Positions 1 to 10,231 of a stretch of 64,000 nucleotides of DNA are shown here, piece after piece. The notes under the pieces were generated by a model. It did not search any database and was not told where the DNA came from. It was given only the letters and a program-made list of their open reading frames with translations. The translations under genes were made by a program, and so were the position numbers. Position 1 is the stretch's first letter. Each line of letters opens with the position of its first letter. This stretch comes from Lactifluus volemus (lineage: Eukaryota; Basidiomycota; Agaricomycetes; Russulales; Russulaceae), in the NCBI GenBank assembly GCA_022376515.1, contig WTXI01000086.1, forward strand, positions 1 through 64,000, read 5' to 3'.

Positions 1-930
1 ACTTGTACGTACGTTCGGTAAATTCTTTCCTACGGGCTTATCTGGTTATCTTCCGTGGACTTTTGCTCTGTATAGAAACGCGTTTTGTTTGTGACTCATC
101 ATTGCTTTTTAGTTCCGTTTTGCGTAACGCACTCTTGCAGCACCCATCACATCCTGTTGGATATAACCTAGTTGAATAATTCTAACACTAATATACCCCA
201 CTCTGGTCCGCATCTCGAATTACTTGCTTCTCAATGCTTCCGTGGAATGGAAGCTAGCCATATCTCGTCCAGTTCTCGCATCGGGGAGAGTCTCAGTCGG
301 AGTGTCCATTTGGGCGTTAAAAATTGGAGTGTGAAACTTGCAACAACCGCCGAATAAGGCCGCGCTCAGTTTTCCTTCAACCAACATGTCTCAGCTTCAG
401 GTATATTGTAAAATTAGACAATGAGGGTCCGTCAATTGGTGTGGTGTCCCGGCGCGATTATGCCGTGTGCCGATGCAACAAGTAACAACAACAACAGGAC
501 AGGTACGTACATAGACACCAAACTGAGGGAGTGCGCATCAAGTACCACATCTTGAAATTGCGGTATTCCTTATTGATTGTTGCCCAACTCGGCAAGATTT
601 CCCCCGGCTGTCTTGCCGAAGGAATGGTCAAAGCAGCATGCAGCCGAGGAAGCTCCGTATTCATATTTAGAACCTGAGCCGGCAGCCTTTTTTGGCTAGC
701 TACTAAGAAGTTGGAGGAGCTTCTTGTCCGAACCTTCCGAGCTAGGACTCCCTCGACAAGTGTTGATACGGGTGCAGGGTCCAAGAAGGCAATAAATTGG
801 GAAACGGAAACAGGGTTTTGGCGGTGAGGGAGTCATGAGATGTCATCAACAAAACTCGTGATGAGGTGAGTCTTTAATTGAAGTTCCCACACCTGTCTGC
901 ACCAATGTTTGTAGTGGTCTTGCCTTCAGC
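1..930. other. no recognisable gene
   Basis: I see no ORF with a recognisable domain on either strand. The longest open frame (minus strand, about 458-784) ends in a run of cysteine codons and resembles no family I know. A short ATG frame near 385 runs into a GTATAT that could be a splice donor, but nothing supports it as a gene. Base composition is unlike the LTR elements downstream. Confidence 0.5.
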
Positions 931-975
931 CAATGTAGACCCAGTAAGTAGCATATACTTGGCAGTGACAAGTGA

Positions 976-1077
976 TGGGAGGACAATGAGGCCACCCTAG
1001 TTAACCTAATCATGTTGTTGATTTCTGATTCCACCTTCAACCAGATCAAGGACAAGTTGAGCACCAAGGAGGTGTGT
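976..1077 (+). pseudogene. relic of a copia gag (UBN2-type) domain
   Basis: About 34 codons read RWEDNEATLVNLIM-type sequence, followed by ISDSTFNQIKDK and KEV. This aligns with the Gag of the two copia elements in the window (copia-2 residues 62-96, with WEDDEAALIN and PDSAFN at the same spacing). The frame breaks on both sides, so this is a short, old fragment of a copia-like gag and not a gene. No LTR of its own is visible. The assignment rests on the motif match alone. Confidence 0.55.
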
Positions 1078-1078
1078 G

Positions 1079-1398
1079 TTGTAATATATCTCAGCATGAA
1101 TGAAGAGAACACTATTACATTTTGTAGCTAACCTGTTGTAATATATCTATACAGGCATTGATAAGTTTTTATGTGGCTATGAGATGAAAAAAGAAAAAAG
1201 CTCACCTCAGCACAAATGAAGAGAATGCTGAGGTGCTGCTGCTTAAGGTGGGGGTTTTTATCTTCATATCAATGTGTGCTATGTGAAAGCATAACAGAAG
1301 GCTCCAGTGGAGCAGAATGTCACAGTCAGGTCACCATGTCATTGTCAGGTTCATTCAGAGTTGTGTGGTTGCAAAGACTGAGACACACAGGTCTAGTC
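1079..1398. other. unassigned degraded sequence
   Basis: AT-rich intergenic sequence with a twice-used phrase (TTGTAATATATCT, near 1078 and 1136). Nothing codes for a recognisable protein. Confidence 0.4.
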
Positions 1399-1467
1399 AT
1401 GTTATGGTTATGTGGGCTGGGCGGCCCATTTCTTGCTATTCTTCTATCTATTTTTTGTCTTGTGTTA
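1399..1467 (+). repeat. fragment of A-family gypsy LTR
   Basis: The first ~68 bp match the start of the A-family LTR (TGTT-A-C/T-GGTTATG, then GGCCCATTTC, then TCTATTTTT and CTTGTGTTA) found at 37401, 45366 and, inverted, at 9260-10194. The rest of the LTR is missing. Confidence 0.7.
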
Positions 1468-1489
1468 CAATCTTGATCCCCACTCCCTT

Positions 1490-1898
1490 TGTTATGGAAT
1501 GTAGGACACGTTGGACCATATGCTTCCAATACTGCTTACTCACTAGGATGACATTCCTTTCCATGTGTTTCCTATTGTGCTGACTGATCTATTGTCTCAC
1601 ATCTTACATCAGAAAAACCCATTTTGCCTTAAACTGTATTAGATGCTCCTTAAAGCTTACTTAAGATGTTGGTAATTAGATCCTCAATGTTGGTAAGTTG
1701 AGGATCTAATTACCAACATCTTAAGTAAGCTTTAAGGAGCATCTAATACAGTTTAAGGCAAAATGGGTTTTCCTGATGTATTGTTTGTCCAGATTCATCC
1801 AGTGTTATTGTCCCCAGTCCCCATTGTCTCATGATTCCTATTGTCCTGATCCCTTGCTTATTGTTACACCTCATTTGGTAGAACAATTAGCATAAACT
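1490..1898 (+). repeat. truncated B-family gypsy LTR with MITE inserted
   Basis: The sequence starts TGTTATGGAATG and follows the B-family LTR (compare 21172-21687) through its ATTGT-rich upstream half to GAACAATTAGCATAAAC. It is then cut off just before the position of the TATA box. A palindromic MITE at 1607-1778 interrupts it. The downstream half of the LTR is absent, so this is a dead 5' fragment. Confidence 0.8.
1607..1778. mobile_element. 172-bp palindromic (foldback) MITE, TA target duplication
   Basis: The element is an almost perfect inverted repeat. An arm at 1605-1687 is the reverse complement of 1698-1780 (82 of 83 positions by eye, flanking TA included), separated by the 10-nt spacer TGTTGGTAAG. 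Ends read CATCAG(A/G)AAAACCCATTTT. TA flanks both sides, and the surrounding B-family LTR resumes at the matching position, so TA is the likely target duplication, as in Tc1/mariner/pogo-type transposition. It has no coding capacity. Confidence 0.8.
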
Positions 1899-2034
1899 AG
1901 GGTGCAACATAGGTAGGGTAAACCCTGGAGTTTGGTGGGTAAGGGTCTCATGGGTGTGGGTCAGGGTCTTGATTTCCAGACCCTGGCCCAACCTGTACCT
2001 GTAGGTGCGGGACCCACACCAAACTTGTGGGTGG
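1899..2034. other. G-rich flank of copia-1
   Basis: G/T-rich spacer containing GGGTC and GGTGGG phrases. It resembles the G-rich tract that resumes after copia-1 at 8068 and is probably the same pre-insertion sequence. Its last five bases, GGTGG (2030-2034), are the left target duplication of copia-1. Confidence 0.6.
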
Positions 2035-2507
2035 TGCTGGAATATTATAGCAGAGTGGGAAAGGTGGGTGGATGCCGAGGGCGAAAAGGATAATGCGCAG
2101 AACGTGCGCAGGCTCGAGGATGGGACGTCAGATGTCAACAGCGCCCCAAGGGCCACCGGAAGTGGGTAGCGACCACTCCCCGTTGGGGGCGATCGTCCAC
2201 GGCTGTTAATCATGGTACACTTTTGTTTTTCGCATCAAGACCCTCTTTGTATATTAGTTGACTCAGTTTCATTGATGGGTGATGAACTGATCACTCAGAG
2301 CTGATCGAGCGGCCGTCTTTGGGGTAGTAACAGCAGTAGCACATGTTTTTGATGTATAGTAGCTCTAAGTATTTCTACCAAAGTCGTAAGGGCACAATCT
2401 GACAGCCCACTTGTTTCCCCATCCTCGCGTGATCCCGTTTTATTTTTCCACTGCTCGTTTTCACTTCGCGTGCCCTGTAAAGCCTTCGGAGTCTTAAAAA
2501 GACTTCA
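2035..2507 (+). repeat. copia-1 5' LTR (473 bp)
   Basis: Begins TGCTGGAATATT and ends GACTTCA. It contains one TGACTCA site and a GC-rich block near 2170-2203 shared with the copia-2 LTR (CTCCCCGTTGGGGGCGATCG). Confidence 0.95.
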
Positions 2508-2522
2508 GGTTATGGGCCCTGC
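2508..2522 (+). promoter_or_regulatory. primer binding site, half-tRNA initiator Met
   Basis: GGTTATGGGCCCTGC directly abuts the LTR. It is complementary to the anticodon arm of eukaryotic initiator tRNA-Met (GGGCCCAUAACC core), not to its 3' end. This is the half-tRNA priming known from copia-type elements. The same motif abuts the copia-2 5' LTR. Confidence 0.85.
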
Positions 2523-2602
2523 AGTTGCCCATTAAATCAGTACGAGATCACAAAGATTTAAAAAAGAATAACTTACCTTTTCATTTCACCAAAATCAACA
2601 AC

Positions 2603-4137
2603 ATGAACGAGGAGAAAGGGGTCAAAATAGTTCAGCTAGCTGCGGACGGATCAAATTGGGTCAATTACCGAGACCGCATGCTACTCGTTATCAAGTCGCA
2701 CAAGTGGAGAGATCACCTTACCGAAGTCAAGCCGACGAAGCGTTACATTGACAGTGGCACCATAAACGGTGCATCGCCTCAAGAACGCTGGGATGACGAT
2801 GAAGCCGCGCTCATTAATTTGATCGTGTCGTCGATCCCCGATTCGGCGTTCAATCGCATCAAGAGCAAAGGAAATGTGCAGGAAGTGTGGCAAGCGTTGA
2901 AGGACATATACGAAACTCGATTGCCACTGATCACCATCGAGTTGCGATGGCGCATCGGCAATACGAGGTGCGGGGAGGACGATGATCTTCGCGCACACTT
3001 CGAGAAGCTATCGGAAATGAGAGAAAATCTGGAATCATTGGGAAGTCCACTCTCAGATCTGGAATATGCTTACACCTTGTTCCGTTCACTTCCCCCTTCC
3101 TACAAAAGCACCATGCAGGCCTTGAATGCCTCAGCAGACCTCACCAAGTCCCTCATTATGCCTTCAAACGTTATCCAACTCGCCTTAGATGAATACGATT
3201 CACGAAACGAAGACAAGCCCAAGCAGGACGCGGACGAAGCGTTTGCCACGTCGCAGCAAAAACAAAAGGGCAAAGAGAAGAAGAAAAAGCGCGACATCGA
3301 GTGCCACAATTGCAAGAAGCGTGGGCACGTCAAGGTGGAGTGTTGGTTGAAGGGCGGAGGCCAGGAAGGTGGGGGGCCGAAGAAGAAGGCCGGGAACAGC
3401 TTGAGCGCAGGCAGCACAAGCAACGCGAATGCGAGCGGCGCGACGACCGCGGCCGCAGAAGGCGATATTGAGGCCTGGGCAGTCATAGAAGAGTTGCCAG
3501 ACCAGTCAGCGGTCGCAGCGAGCTCGCCACGCGACGTGCCATACGATGCCAAGCTATTCGATTCCGGGGCATCGAATCATATGTCCCCCTTCCGTGAAAA
3601 ATTCACCACTTACCGTCAAATCCCGCCGCGCGCTATTATTGCTGCCGATAAGCGGGTGTTCTATGCAGTTGGCATTGGGGACCTCAGGATAGAGGTCCCA
3701 CACGGGAAGTCATTCACCCCCATCATTTTGAGAGAGGCCTTGCATGCTCCTGATATGGCCATGACAATAGTATCAATCTCTCGCATTACAAGAGCTGGAA
3801 GTTCAGTCACCTTTGAGAAGAATTCCTGCATCATCAAAAACCCACGAGGCAAGACGCTCGGGATGATTCACGTCAACTCGAGTGGACTCTACAAAGTCGA
3901 CCACAGTGTGACAGCTTCAGCCGCAGTCACACTCGAAAGAGTCACACTATCGGCGCTGCATCGTCGCCTTGGACACGTCAGCGTCGACACTGTCCGCTCG
4001 CTCATTCGACATGGCTCCATCGAGGGCATCGATCTCATTGATGAAGGATCATCATTCACATGTGTTTCTTGTGATTACGCTAAGATGACCAGGAAGGTGA
4101 TCAGGCCAGTCAGAGAAGCCCCACAGTCCACAGCCTT
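2603..4137 (+). pseudogene. copia-1 Gag-protease-integrase N-terminal part
   Basis: Start chosen at the ATG reading MNEEKGVKIVQLAADG, by alignment with MVEGHSTKIVQLAADG of copia-2; the frame is open from 2525. Domains in order: copia Gag (UBN2-like), CCHC knuckle (CHNCKKRGHVKVEC), aspartic protease with active site FDSGASNHM, and the GAG-pre-integrase zinc region (LHRRLGHVS, then CVSCDYAK). Coding stops where the 605-bp solo LTR is inserted after the GCC TT of an alanine-phenylalanine pair. It would package RNA, process the polyprotein and integrate cDNA. The interruption makes it non-functional as a polyprotein. Confidence 0.9.
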
Positions 4138-4742
4138 TGTTACGGACTAACACGTGTTTGCTGACTCATACTATACATTATCGGACTGCTGACTCATTTC
4201 TGCTGACTCTCTTGCTTATGCGAATGGACTGCCAATCGCTTTTGTTTCAGATCGCTTACTTATTGCTCTCACGATACAGCCTCACACAGCACCGTACAGC
4301 CGCAAGTAACAGCCACATGCACAGGATGACTTGCTGATTCCTGAAACATGTTTCAAACCCTAAAAGCTGTACGAAGGTCACAACCCTTACGGCTGTGTAC
4401 ATAGCCTCGTTCTTCTCTATATAAACCCTGTACCTCTGCCCTAGAGACCTTAAGTCTCAGTTTTGTTTCGCAATCCAAGTCTTCTATCTATTAGAACCTT
4501 GCTTGCCTAGAAGCATCAGACCTGAGAGAACCCTCTTGACATCACGCTCTTCGACTTCTTGACACTTTGGTCTTATCCCTAAGCCCAAAGTCCTTGACCT
4601 CTGAAACGCTCTTGACTTAGTCGTTTACTAAGTCTCATCTCTATCGAACCTTTGATCTTGACTTGCACGTCTTGCAAGTCTAGTTCTCGGCTTTACGAAC
4701 GATCGTACACTTCGTACAAAGGTCCTACTTGGAACCTTAACA
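4138..4742 (+). repeat. solo LTR, 605-bp family
   Basis: Begins TGTTACGGAC and ends CCTTAACA. It is flanked by the 5-bp duplication GCCTT (4133-4137, 4743-4747), and removing it restores the copia-1 reading frame. It has a TATA box (CTATATAAA) near 4418 and two TGACTCA sites near the start. A truncated relative lies at 8278-8453. No internal coding region of this family is present in the window, so its identity is unknown. Confidence 0.92.
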
Positions 4743-5026
4743 GCCTTTGGAGAAGAGATACACTCTGATGTGTGGGGGCCATCTCCTCTCAATAGTATTG
4801 GTGGGAGGTGCTATTACATCACATTCACTGACGACTACACTCGATATACCTGGATTAAGACCCTCAAAGCCAAGTCAGAAGCTTCAGCCGCCTACAAGGA
4901 CTTTGTCGCTTGGGCGTGCACGCAGCACAGCGCCGTTATCCGCCGTTTTCACTCTGACTGGGGGGTGAGTACATGAGTAAGGATCTCATGGGTTTTCTTC
5001 GAGAGCAAGGCACAGAATAGCGACTG
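4743..5026 (+). pseudogene. copia-1 integrase core, frameshifted
   Basis: This continues the protein after the solo LTR: GEEIHSDVWGPSP (first integrase aspartate) and ITFTDDYTRYTW. At about 4958 a G run is one base short compared with copia-2 (HSDRGGEY in the intact element), which shifts the frame. A TAG at 5018-5020 replaces the glutamine codon of GTEQRL. The integrase core would therefore not be made. The lesions look like ordinary decay. Confidence 0.9.
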
Positions 5027-7600
5027 ATGACCCACGACACACCTCAACACAACGGTATTGCCGAGTCATTGAACCGGCGCCTAATGGAGCGGGTCCGCGC
5101 TCTCCTTCACCACTCTGGCCTCCCCAAGACTTTGTGGGGTGAGGCACTTCACCATGCTACCTGGCTGAAGAATAGATCATCTACCCGCATTCTGGGCATT
5201 ATCACGCCCTACGAACGCCTCAACGGGCACAAGCCAAATATGGCTGGTGTTCCCGAGTGGGGCCAGCGGGTATGGGTCTGGAACCTCAAGGGCAACAAAC
5301 TCGACGCGCGTGGCCTCTTGGCACACTGGGTGGGTTTTGACAAAGAGAGTACCCATGCCCATAGAGTCTATTGGCCAGAGAAGCATTCCCTTTCTGTTGA
5401 AAGAGATGTCAGATTCACCTCAGACACAGTCATTGTCTATACACCATCTACAACATATCCAGTCTCTCAGTCTCAAGTACAAGCGCAACCTCAAGCTCAA
5501 GTTCCTCAAATTCAGCCCGCCGCTGCTCCGAGTCCGAAGACGGCGCAGCCGATGCAACAGCCCGACACCAACGATCCCGACGCCGCTGCGATCCCGGATC
5601 TGCCGGATGACGACGTGGACGACCAGGGGCAGGCTCTGGGTGATGACGACATGCCGCTCTCACCGCTGACGCCGATAGAGCAGACGCCGCTGCCTCCGCC
5701 GCCACCCAAAGCGCCGCGCAAGCCAAAACCGCCGCCGCTACCGCTGGGCGATCCGCCACGCTGGTCGACTCGTATTCCAAAGCCGTCCAGCTACGCAAGA
5801 CGCATTGCCAGTGGAGAAGGCACCACAGGCAGCAGTGCAAGGGGGAGCTCAAGGGGACGAGGAGGAAGAGCCGCAGCATTGCCGATTCAGCAGCTGCAGT
5901 TGGACACATCACTCGATGATTCGTTTGCCACTGCACCTGATGCACCTGATAGCACTGAGATGGCATTCTTTTCCGAGATCGACATCACCATGGTCGCAGC
6001 CGTTCACGACGCAAATGGCGATCCGCGTTCGATCTCCGAGGCGCAATCTCGCCCTGACTGGCCCGAGTGGCAGCGGGCGATGGATCGCAAAATTAGATCG
6101 CTCGAGCACGCCGGCACGTGGGAGACGGTGCTGCGCCCTGCCAACAAGAATGTCGTCGGCAGCAAATGGGTTTTTCGCCTCAAGCGCAAGGCCGACGGCA
6201 GCATAGACAAGTACAAGGCACGACTTGTCGCACGCGGATTCACGCAGGTCCACGGGGTAGATTATTTCGACACATTTTCACCTGTTGCTAAATTGTCTAG
6301 CATCCGCATCATTCTCGCAATTGCTGCGCGGTATGATTGGGATGTGGACACTTTCGACTTCAACAGTGCCTATCTGAATGGAGAATTGGGAGAGCAGGAG
6401 GAAATTTATATGCAAGAGCCTCCTGGTTATGAAGATGGTAGCGGCTATGTTAAATGGCTCTGCAAGTCCCTTTACGGACTGAAGCAGGCTGGCCGCTGCT
6501 GGTATGAGATGCTGACGCGCGCTCTTACTGATCTCGGGCTTTGCGTCACACAGGCTGACCCGGGAGTTTTTCGCGTGCAGGTGAAGGACGATGTCCTGAT
6601 CCTTGCAGTCCATGTAGATGACTGCGTCATCACCAGCAGCTCAGTCGAGCTTATGCAGCGTTACAAAACAGAGTTGAACGCGCGGTATGCTCTTACCGAC
6701 TTGGGACCGATACATTGGCTCCTAGGTATCCGAGTTACCCGAGACCGTGTTGAGCGCACCATTTCACTCTCCCAGTCTGGCTACATCGATTCCATTCTCG
6801 CGCGCTATGGCCTAGCCGATGCTAAGGCGCAGCAGTCACCCATGGTGCCGCACATCGTTTATTCAAAAGATCAATGTCCCGCCGATGAAGAGTCCGCATC
6901 CCATATGCGGAAGGTGCCTTATAGGGAAGCTATAGGCAGCCTCATGTACGCAGCTGTTGCTACTCGTCCCGACATTGTGTTTGCTGTGTCAACACTTTTG
7001 CAATTCCTCGATAACCCAGGGGAGCTGCATTGGGACACGGTAAAGCGAGTCCTGCGCTACCTGTCAGGGACCAGGCACTTCGAACTGACTTACGGCGGGG
7101 AGCGTCATGACCTGTATGGGTACACGGACGCGGATGGTGCCTTGCAGCTGCACCGCCACGCTATCTCTGGATATGCGTTCCTTATTGATGGAGGAGCGGT
7201 TTCCTGGCGTTCCCGGAAGCAGGAGATTGTGACGCTGTCTACAGCAGAAGCAGAGTATGTGGCGGCGACGCATGCTGCAAAGGAAGCAGTATGGCTTCGT
7301 CGCCTTAAAGGAGAGTTGCTCACTCCTATTGCTAATCTGACTATGATCTACTGTGACAATCAGGCAGCTCTCAAGCTAGCTACAGATGACAACTATCGAG
7401 CTAGGACGAAGCATATTGATATTTGTTATCATTACATTCATCAAGTTATCACTGCGGGGGAGTTATCTTTGACCTACTGCCCAACTGAAGACATGACAGC
7501 CAATGTTCTTACGAAGGCGTTGCCGACTTGGAAGGTCGCGCGACACGTCGGCGGTCTCGGACTTCGTCAAGGGCCGACAGCGCTCGTGGGGGAGTGCTAG
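5027..7600 (+). pseudogene. copia-1 integrase C-terminus, reverse transcriptase, RNase H
   Basis: An open frame of 857 codons, with no start of its own; it is the downstream part of Pol. It holds the last integrase catalytic residue (HNGIAESLNRR), a long Pro/acidic linker, RVT_2 reverse transcriptase (WVFRLKRKADG, DTFSPVAKLSS, DFNSAYLNGEL, LYGLKQAGRCWYEML, and the catalytic HVDDC box) and RNase H (GYTDADG, STAEAEY, YCDNQAA, TKHIDI). The reading frame is still open although the upstream part is broken. The C-terminus runs into the 3' LTR. Confidence 0.92.
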
Positions 7601-8067
7601 AATATTATAGCGGAGTGGGAAAGGTGGGTGGATGCCGAGGGCGAAAAGGATAATGCACAGAACGTGCGTGGGCTCAAGGACGGGACGTCAGATGTCAACG
7701 GCGCCCCGAGGGCCACTGGAAGTGGGTAGCGACCGCTCCCCGTTGGGGGCGATCGTCCACGGCCGTTAATCACGGTACACTTTCATTTTTCGCATCAAGA
7801 CCCTCTTTGTATATTAGTTGACTCAGTTTCATTGATGGGTGATGAACTGATCACTCAGAGCTGATCGAGCAGCCGTCTTTGGGGTAGTAACAGCAGTAGC
7901 ACATGTTTTTGATGTATAGTAGCTCTAAGTATTTCTACCAAAGTCATAAGGGCACAATCTGACAGCCCACTTGTTCCCCCATCCTCGCGTGATCCCGTTT
8001 TATTTTTCCACCGCTCGTTTTCACTTCGCGTGCCCTGTAAAGCCTTCAGAGTCTTAAAAAGACTTCA
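7595..8067 (+). repeat. copia-1 3' LTR (473 bp)
   Basis: Pairs with 2035-2507 at the same length. It is preceded by the polypurine tract GTGGGGGAG and followed by the target duplication GGTGG. Differences from the 5' copy are transitions. Confidence 0.95.
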
Positions 8068-8277
8068 GGTGGGGTGGTGGAGGGGCTGTGGCAGTGGGGG
8101 CGGGGCAGGCCACATGCATGCACAACGTGGAATGGGTGGTGTTGGGAACAGTGGGGGTGTTGGAACAGCACATTGAGGGGGTGGCAGTGTCAGGACAGTA
8201 ACCGCTGTGTTGGGAACAGCAGCAGGGGGTTAGCAACTGTGTGTAGACAGCAACAGCCACGTCAGGAACAGTGGTGG
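8068..8277 (+). repeat. G-rich minisatellite-like tract
   Basis: Imperfect repeats of phrases such as GGGAACAGTGGGGGTGTTGG and GTCAGGAACAGTGG. This is the sequence into which copia-1 and the 605-family LTR inserted. I see nothing that codes. Confidence 0.6.
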
Positions 8278-8453
8278 TGTTATGGACTGACACATGCTTG
8301 CTGACTCATACTATACATTTTCGGACTGTTGACTCATTTCTGATGACTACCTTGCTTATGCAAATGGACTACCAATCGCTTTGTTTCAGATCGCTTACTT
8401 ATTTCTCTCACGATACAGCCTCACACAGCACTGTACAGCTGCAAGTAACAGCC
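8278..8453 (+). repeat. 5' fragment of 605-family LTR
   Basis: TGTTATGGACTGACACATGC and the following ~170 bp match the start of the solo LTR at 4138, including both TGACTCA sites. It stops at AGTAACAGCC, where Gypsy-C begins. CAGCC (8449-8453) would be the left target duplication. The rest of this LTR does not reappear anywhere in the window. Confidence 0.85.
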
Positions 8454-8964
8454 TGTTACGGAATGCAGGACATGTTGCACCTTAGGCTTCCATAACCTGC
8501 TTACTCACTGTGATGATGTCCCTTCCACATTGTTCCTATTGTGCTGACTGTTCTATTGTCTTGGTTTCCTATTGTTTGTCCCTATCTGTCCAGTGTCATT
8601 GTCTTGAGTCCCTATTGTTCTCAGTTGCTATTGTTCTGACCTTATGCTTATTGTCTCGCCTCATTGGGGACAACAATTAGCATACTTATATAAGTAGGCC
8701 TTTGCTGGTAGCTCGTACCCCAGCTTCGGCTTTAACCCAAATCGACTTGTTTCACTCTCCAGAAAGACAGAGCTCTCCCCTCCTCTTCCCCTCTTTTCTC
8801 TTATCCCCCTAAATGCCCTAATAAGGCCCTTGAAGCTTGGTGGTTGTGCTACAACACCACAGGACTCAGCGCATCAGCACTTGGAGTGTCCCTGAGCCCA
8901 GGTCTTAGGAGAGACCAGAACAATCAGACCCTTGTTGGGACCTGGCCCTAGTTGAGCTGTAATA
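8454..8964 (+). repeat. Gypsy-C 5' LTR (B family, 511 bp)
   Basis: Starts TGTTACGGAATG and ends GCTGTAATA (the usual terminal CA mutated to TA). It has a TATA box (TATATAAG near 8689) and an upstream ATTGT-rich array. AGCTTCGGCTTT at 8722-8733 is the exact reverse complement of the primer site at 8965-8976. Confidence 0.9.
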
Positions 8965-8976
8965 AAAGCCGAAGCT
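8965..8976 (+). promoter_or_regulatory. self-priming primer binding site (B family)
   Basis: AAAGCCGAAGCT immediately follows the LTR and is the perfect reverse complement of LTR positions 8722-8733. That pairing partner lies ~33 nt downstream of the TATA box, where the transcript 5' end is expected. This matches Tf1/sushi-type self-priming. Confidence 0.75.
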
Positions 8977-9124
8977 CTTACCTACCAGTGTATGTCCACC
9001 TGGGACTACCTACAATGACCAGAATACATTCGGATCAAAGAATTGTTGATCGATGCACACCTGAACAAGAATACAGCAGTACGACAAGCCTTCTTGACTT
9101 CTTACCACCACCATCGATTTTACA

Positions 9125-9259
9125 ATGATGTCCTCCCCCCCTCCGTCTCCCTCCCCTCTCTCCCCTTCCCTTAAGCTTAGTAACCTTGGCTCTGTGCTAT
9201 GGGCAGCCAGCTGGAAGCAGTTGGCAGAGATTGCAGCCATGAGACTTTCCAACCCTCCC
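9125..9259 (+). pseudogene. R1 protein, N-terminal part
   Basis: Starts at ATGATGTCC (the second ATG matches the ATG of R2 at 47829). It encodes 45 codons of Ser/Pro-rich sequence, then KLSNLGSVLWAASWKQ and a segment ending RLSNPP, where Gypsy-A is inserted. The frame continues exactly at 33188 after the Gypsy-A target duplication. I do not recognise the protein. Confidence 0.65.
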
Positions 9260-10194
9260 TGTCATGGTTTGCAGGGACCGTGGCTCGAAGTGAGTGTCGT
9301 TCAGGTTGGCTATTTGCTGTGGCGAGTTGGACAAGACTAGCAACACCAAATAGTCAATTCTAGCATGCGCAGGCAAGGTCCTGTAAGGAGTAGACTTGAC
9401 TGTGCGAACTCTCGGTGTTCATATCATGCGAGATGGACTAGCGGACTGGTGCATGCGATGGTCGGAGTTACCATTCCTAAAAAGGATAGATGGTGGCAGA
9501 TGGGTTAATGACAATGTGTAGGTTCAACCGCAACACGGGTGCAAGTGTACTATGGCCAGAAAGGATCTTTCTAGCCCTAGTACGTTAGTGCGAGGTTAAA
9601 CTAAGGTTCGAGGGTGGACGCAGTGTGAGAAGTGGGAATTACTTCTCGCAGTGTGTTCGTATTAGGGTTCAGGCATCTGTGAGCTAGTTCCAAAGGTAAT
9701 GGACCAAGCAAACAGATGTCTGATGGTGGCGTGAAGTACCTAGATCAAGGTACGAAGAGGGGATTCACAAGAAGAGAGGAGAAGATGCAATGTGAGTGTG
9801 AGCAGGAGACAATGAACTGCGATTCTGGACAAAGCTGAAGCTGGGGCTTTAGCTCATCCACAGGGCCCTATTTATGTGTACAGAGGGCCAGCCAACTATC
9901 CTACAAGGGTCACAGTAAAGTAGCGAAGTCAAGACCATTGACTAAGGACCTGAGTCAGTTCTGATGACTCAAGAACTGACTCAGTGCGTCTGACTCAAGA
10001 TCTGAGTCAAGAACGCTGACTCAAGATTTGAGTCATGATCCCTGAGTCAAATACACGTCCAAAATGGTGACGCACAGCCCCTAGAAGTTGAACAGAGGGG
10101 GCTGGCCAAGGAAAGGGGTCCTAGGTCATAACACAAGTTGAAAAATAGATGGAAAACAGTAGGAATGGGCCAGACGGCCCACATAACTGTAACA
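9260..10194 (-). repeat. Gypsy-A 3' LTR (935 bp)
   Basis: Read on the minus strand it starts TGTTACAGTTATG and ends CATGACA. A purine tract (AAGAGAGAGGG) precedes it on the minus strand. It contains the TGA(C/G)TCA array at 9951-10049. Confidence 0.93.
9951..10049 (-). promoter_or_regulatory. cluster of TGA(C/G)TCA sites in A-family LTR
   Basis: Eight perfect TGACTCA/TGAGTCA heptamers lie within ~100 bp, upstream of the TATA box in LTR orientation. This heptamer is the classic Gcn4/AP-1 bZIP site. The cluster is conserved in every A-family LTR in the window. Confidence 0.75.
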
Positions 10195-10231
10195 GTACCC
10201 TCTCTCTTAGGTGCATGTACCACCATGTGCC

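Larger units (their letters stand above)
2035..8067 (+). mobile_element. copia-1: Ty1/copia LTR retrotransposon, decayed
   Basis: A complete copia-type element in outline. Two 473-bp LTRs (2035-2507 and 7595-8067) begin TG and end CA. The 5-bp target duplication GGTGG lies at 2030-2034 and 8068-8072. An initiator-tRNA-Met primer site follows the 5' LTR, and a GGGGGAG polypurine tract abuts the 3' LTR. Order is Gag, protease, integrase, RT, RNase H. It is broken by a 605-bp solo LTR, a one-base deletion and a TAG in the integrase region. The LTRs differ at about twenty positions by eye, all or nearly all transitions at CpG-type sites, so this is an older insertion than copia-2. Confidence 0.95.

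Noticed and set aside
458..784. Possible small gene on the minus strand (108 codons)
   Set aside because: No domain, Cys run at the end, no promoter or intron evidence; kept as unassigned.
8965..8976. tRNA 3'-end primer site for the gypsy elements
   Set aside because: The sequence lacks the TGG start expected from a tRNA CCA end and is the perfect reverse complement of an LTR segment, which fits self-priming better.
9951..10049. CRISPR-like repeat array
   Set aside because: Repeats are only the 7-bp TGA(C/G)TCA word at irregular spacing, in both orientations, inside an LTR of a eukaryote.
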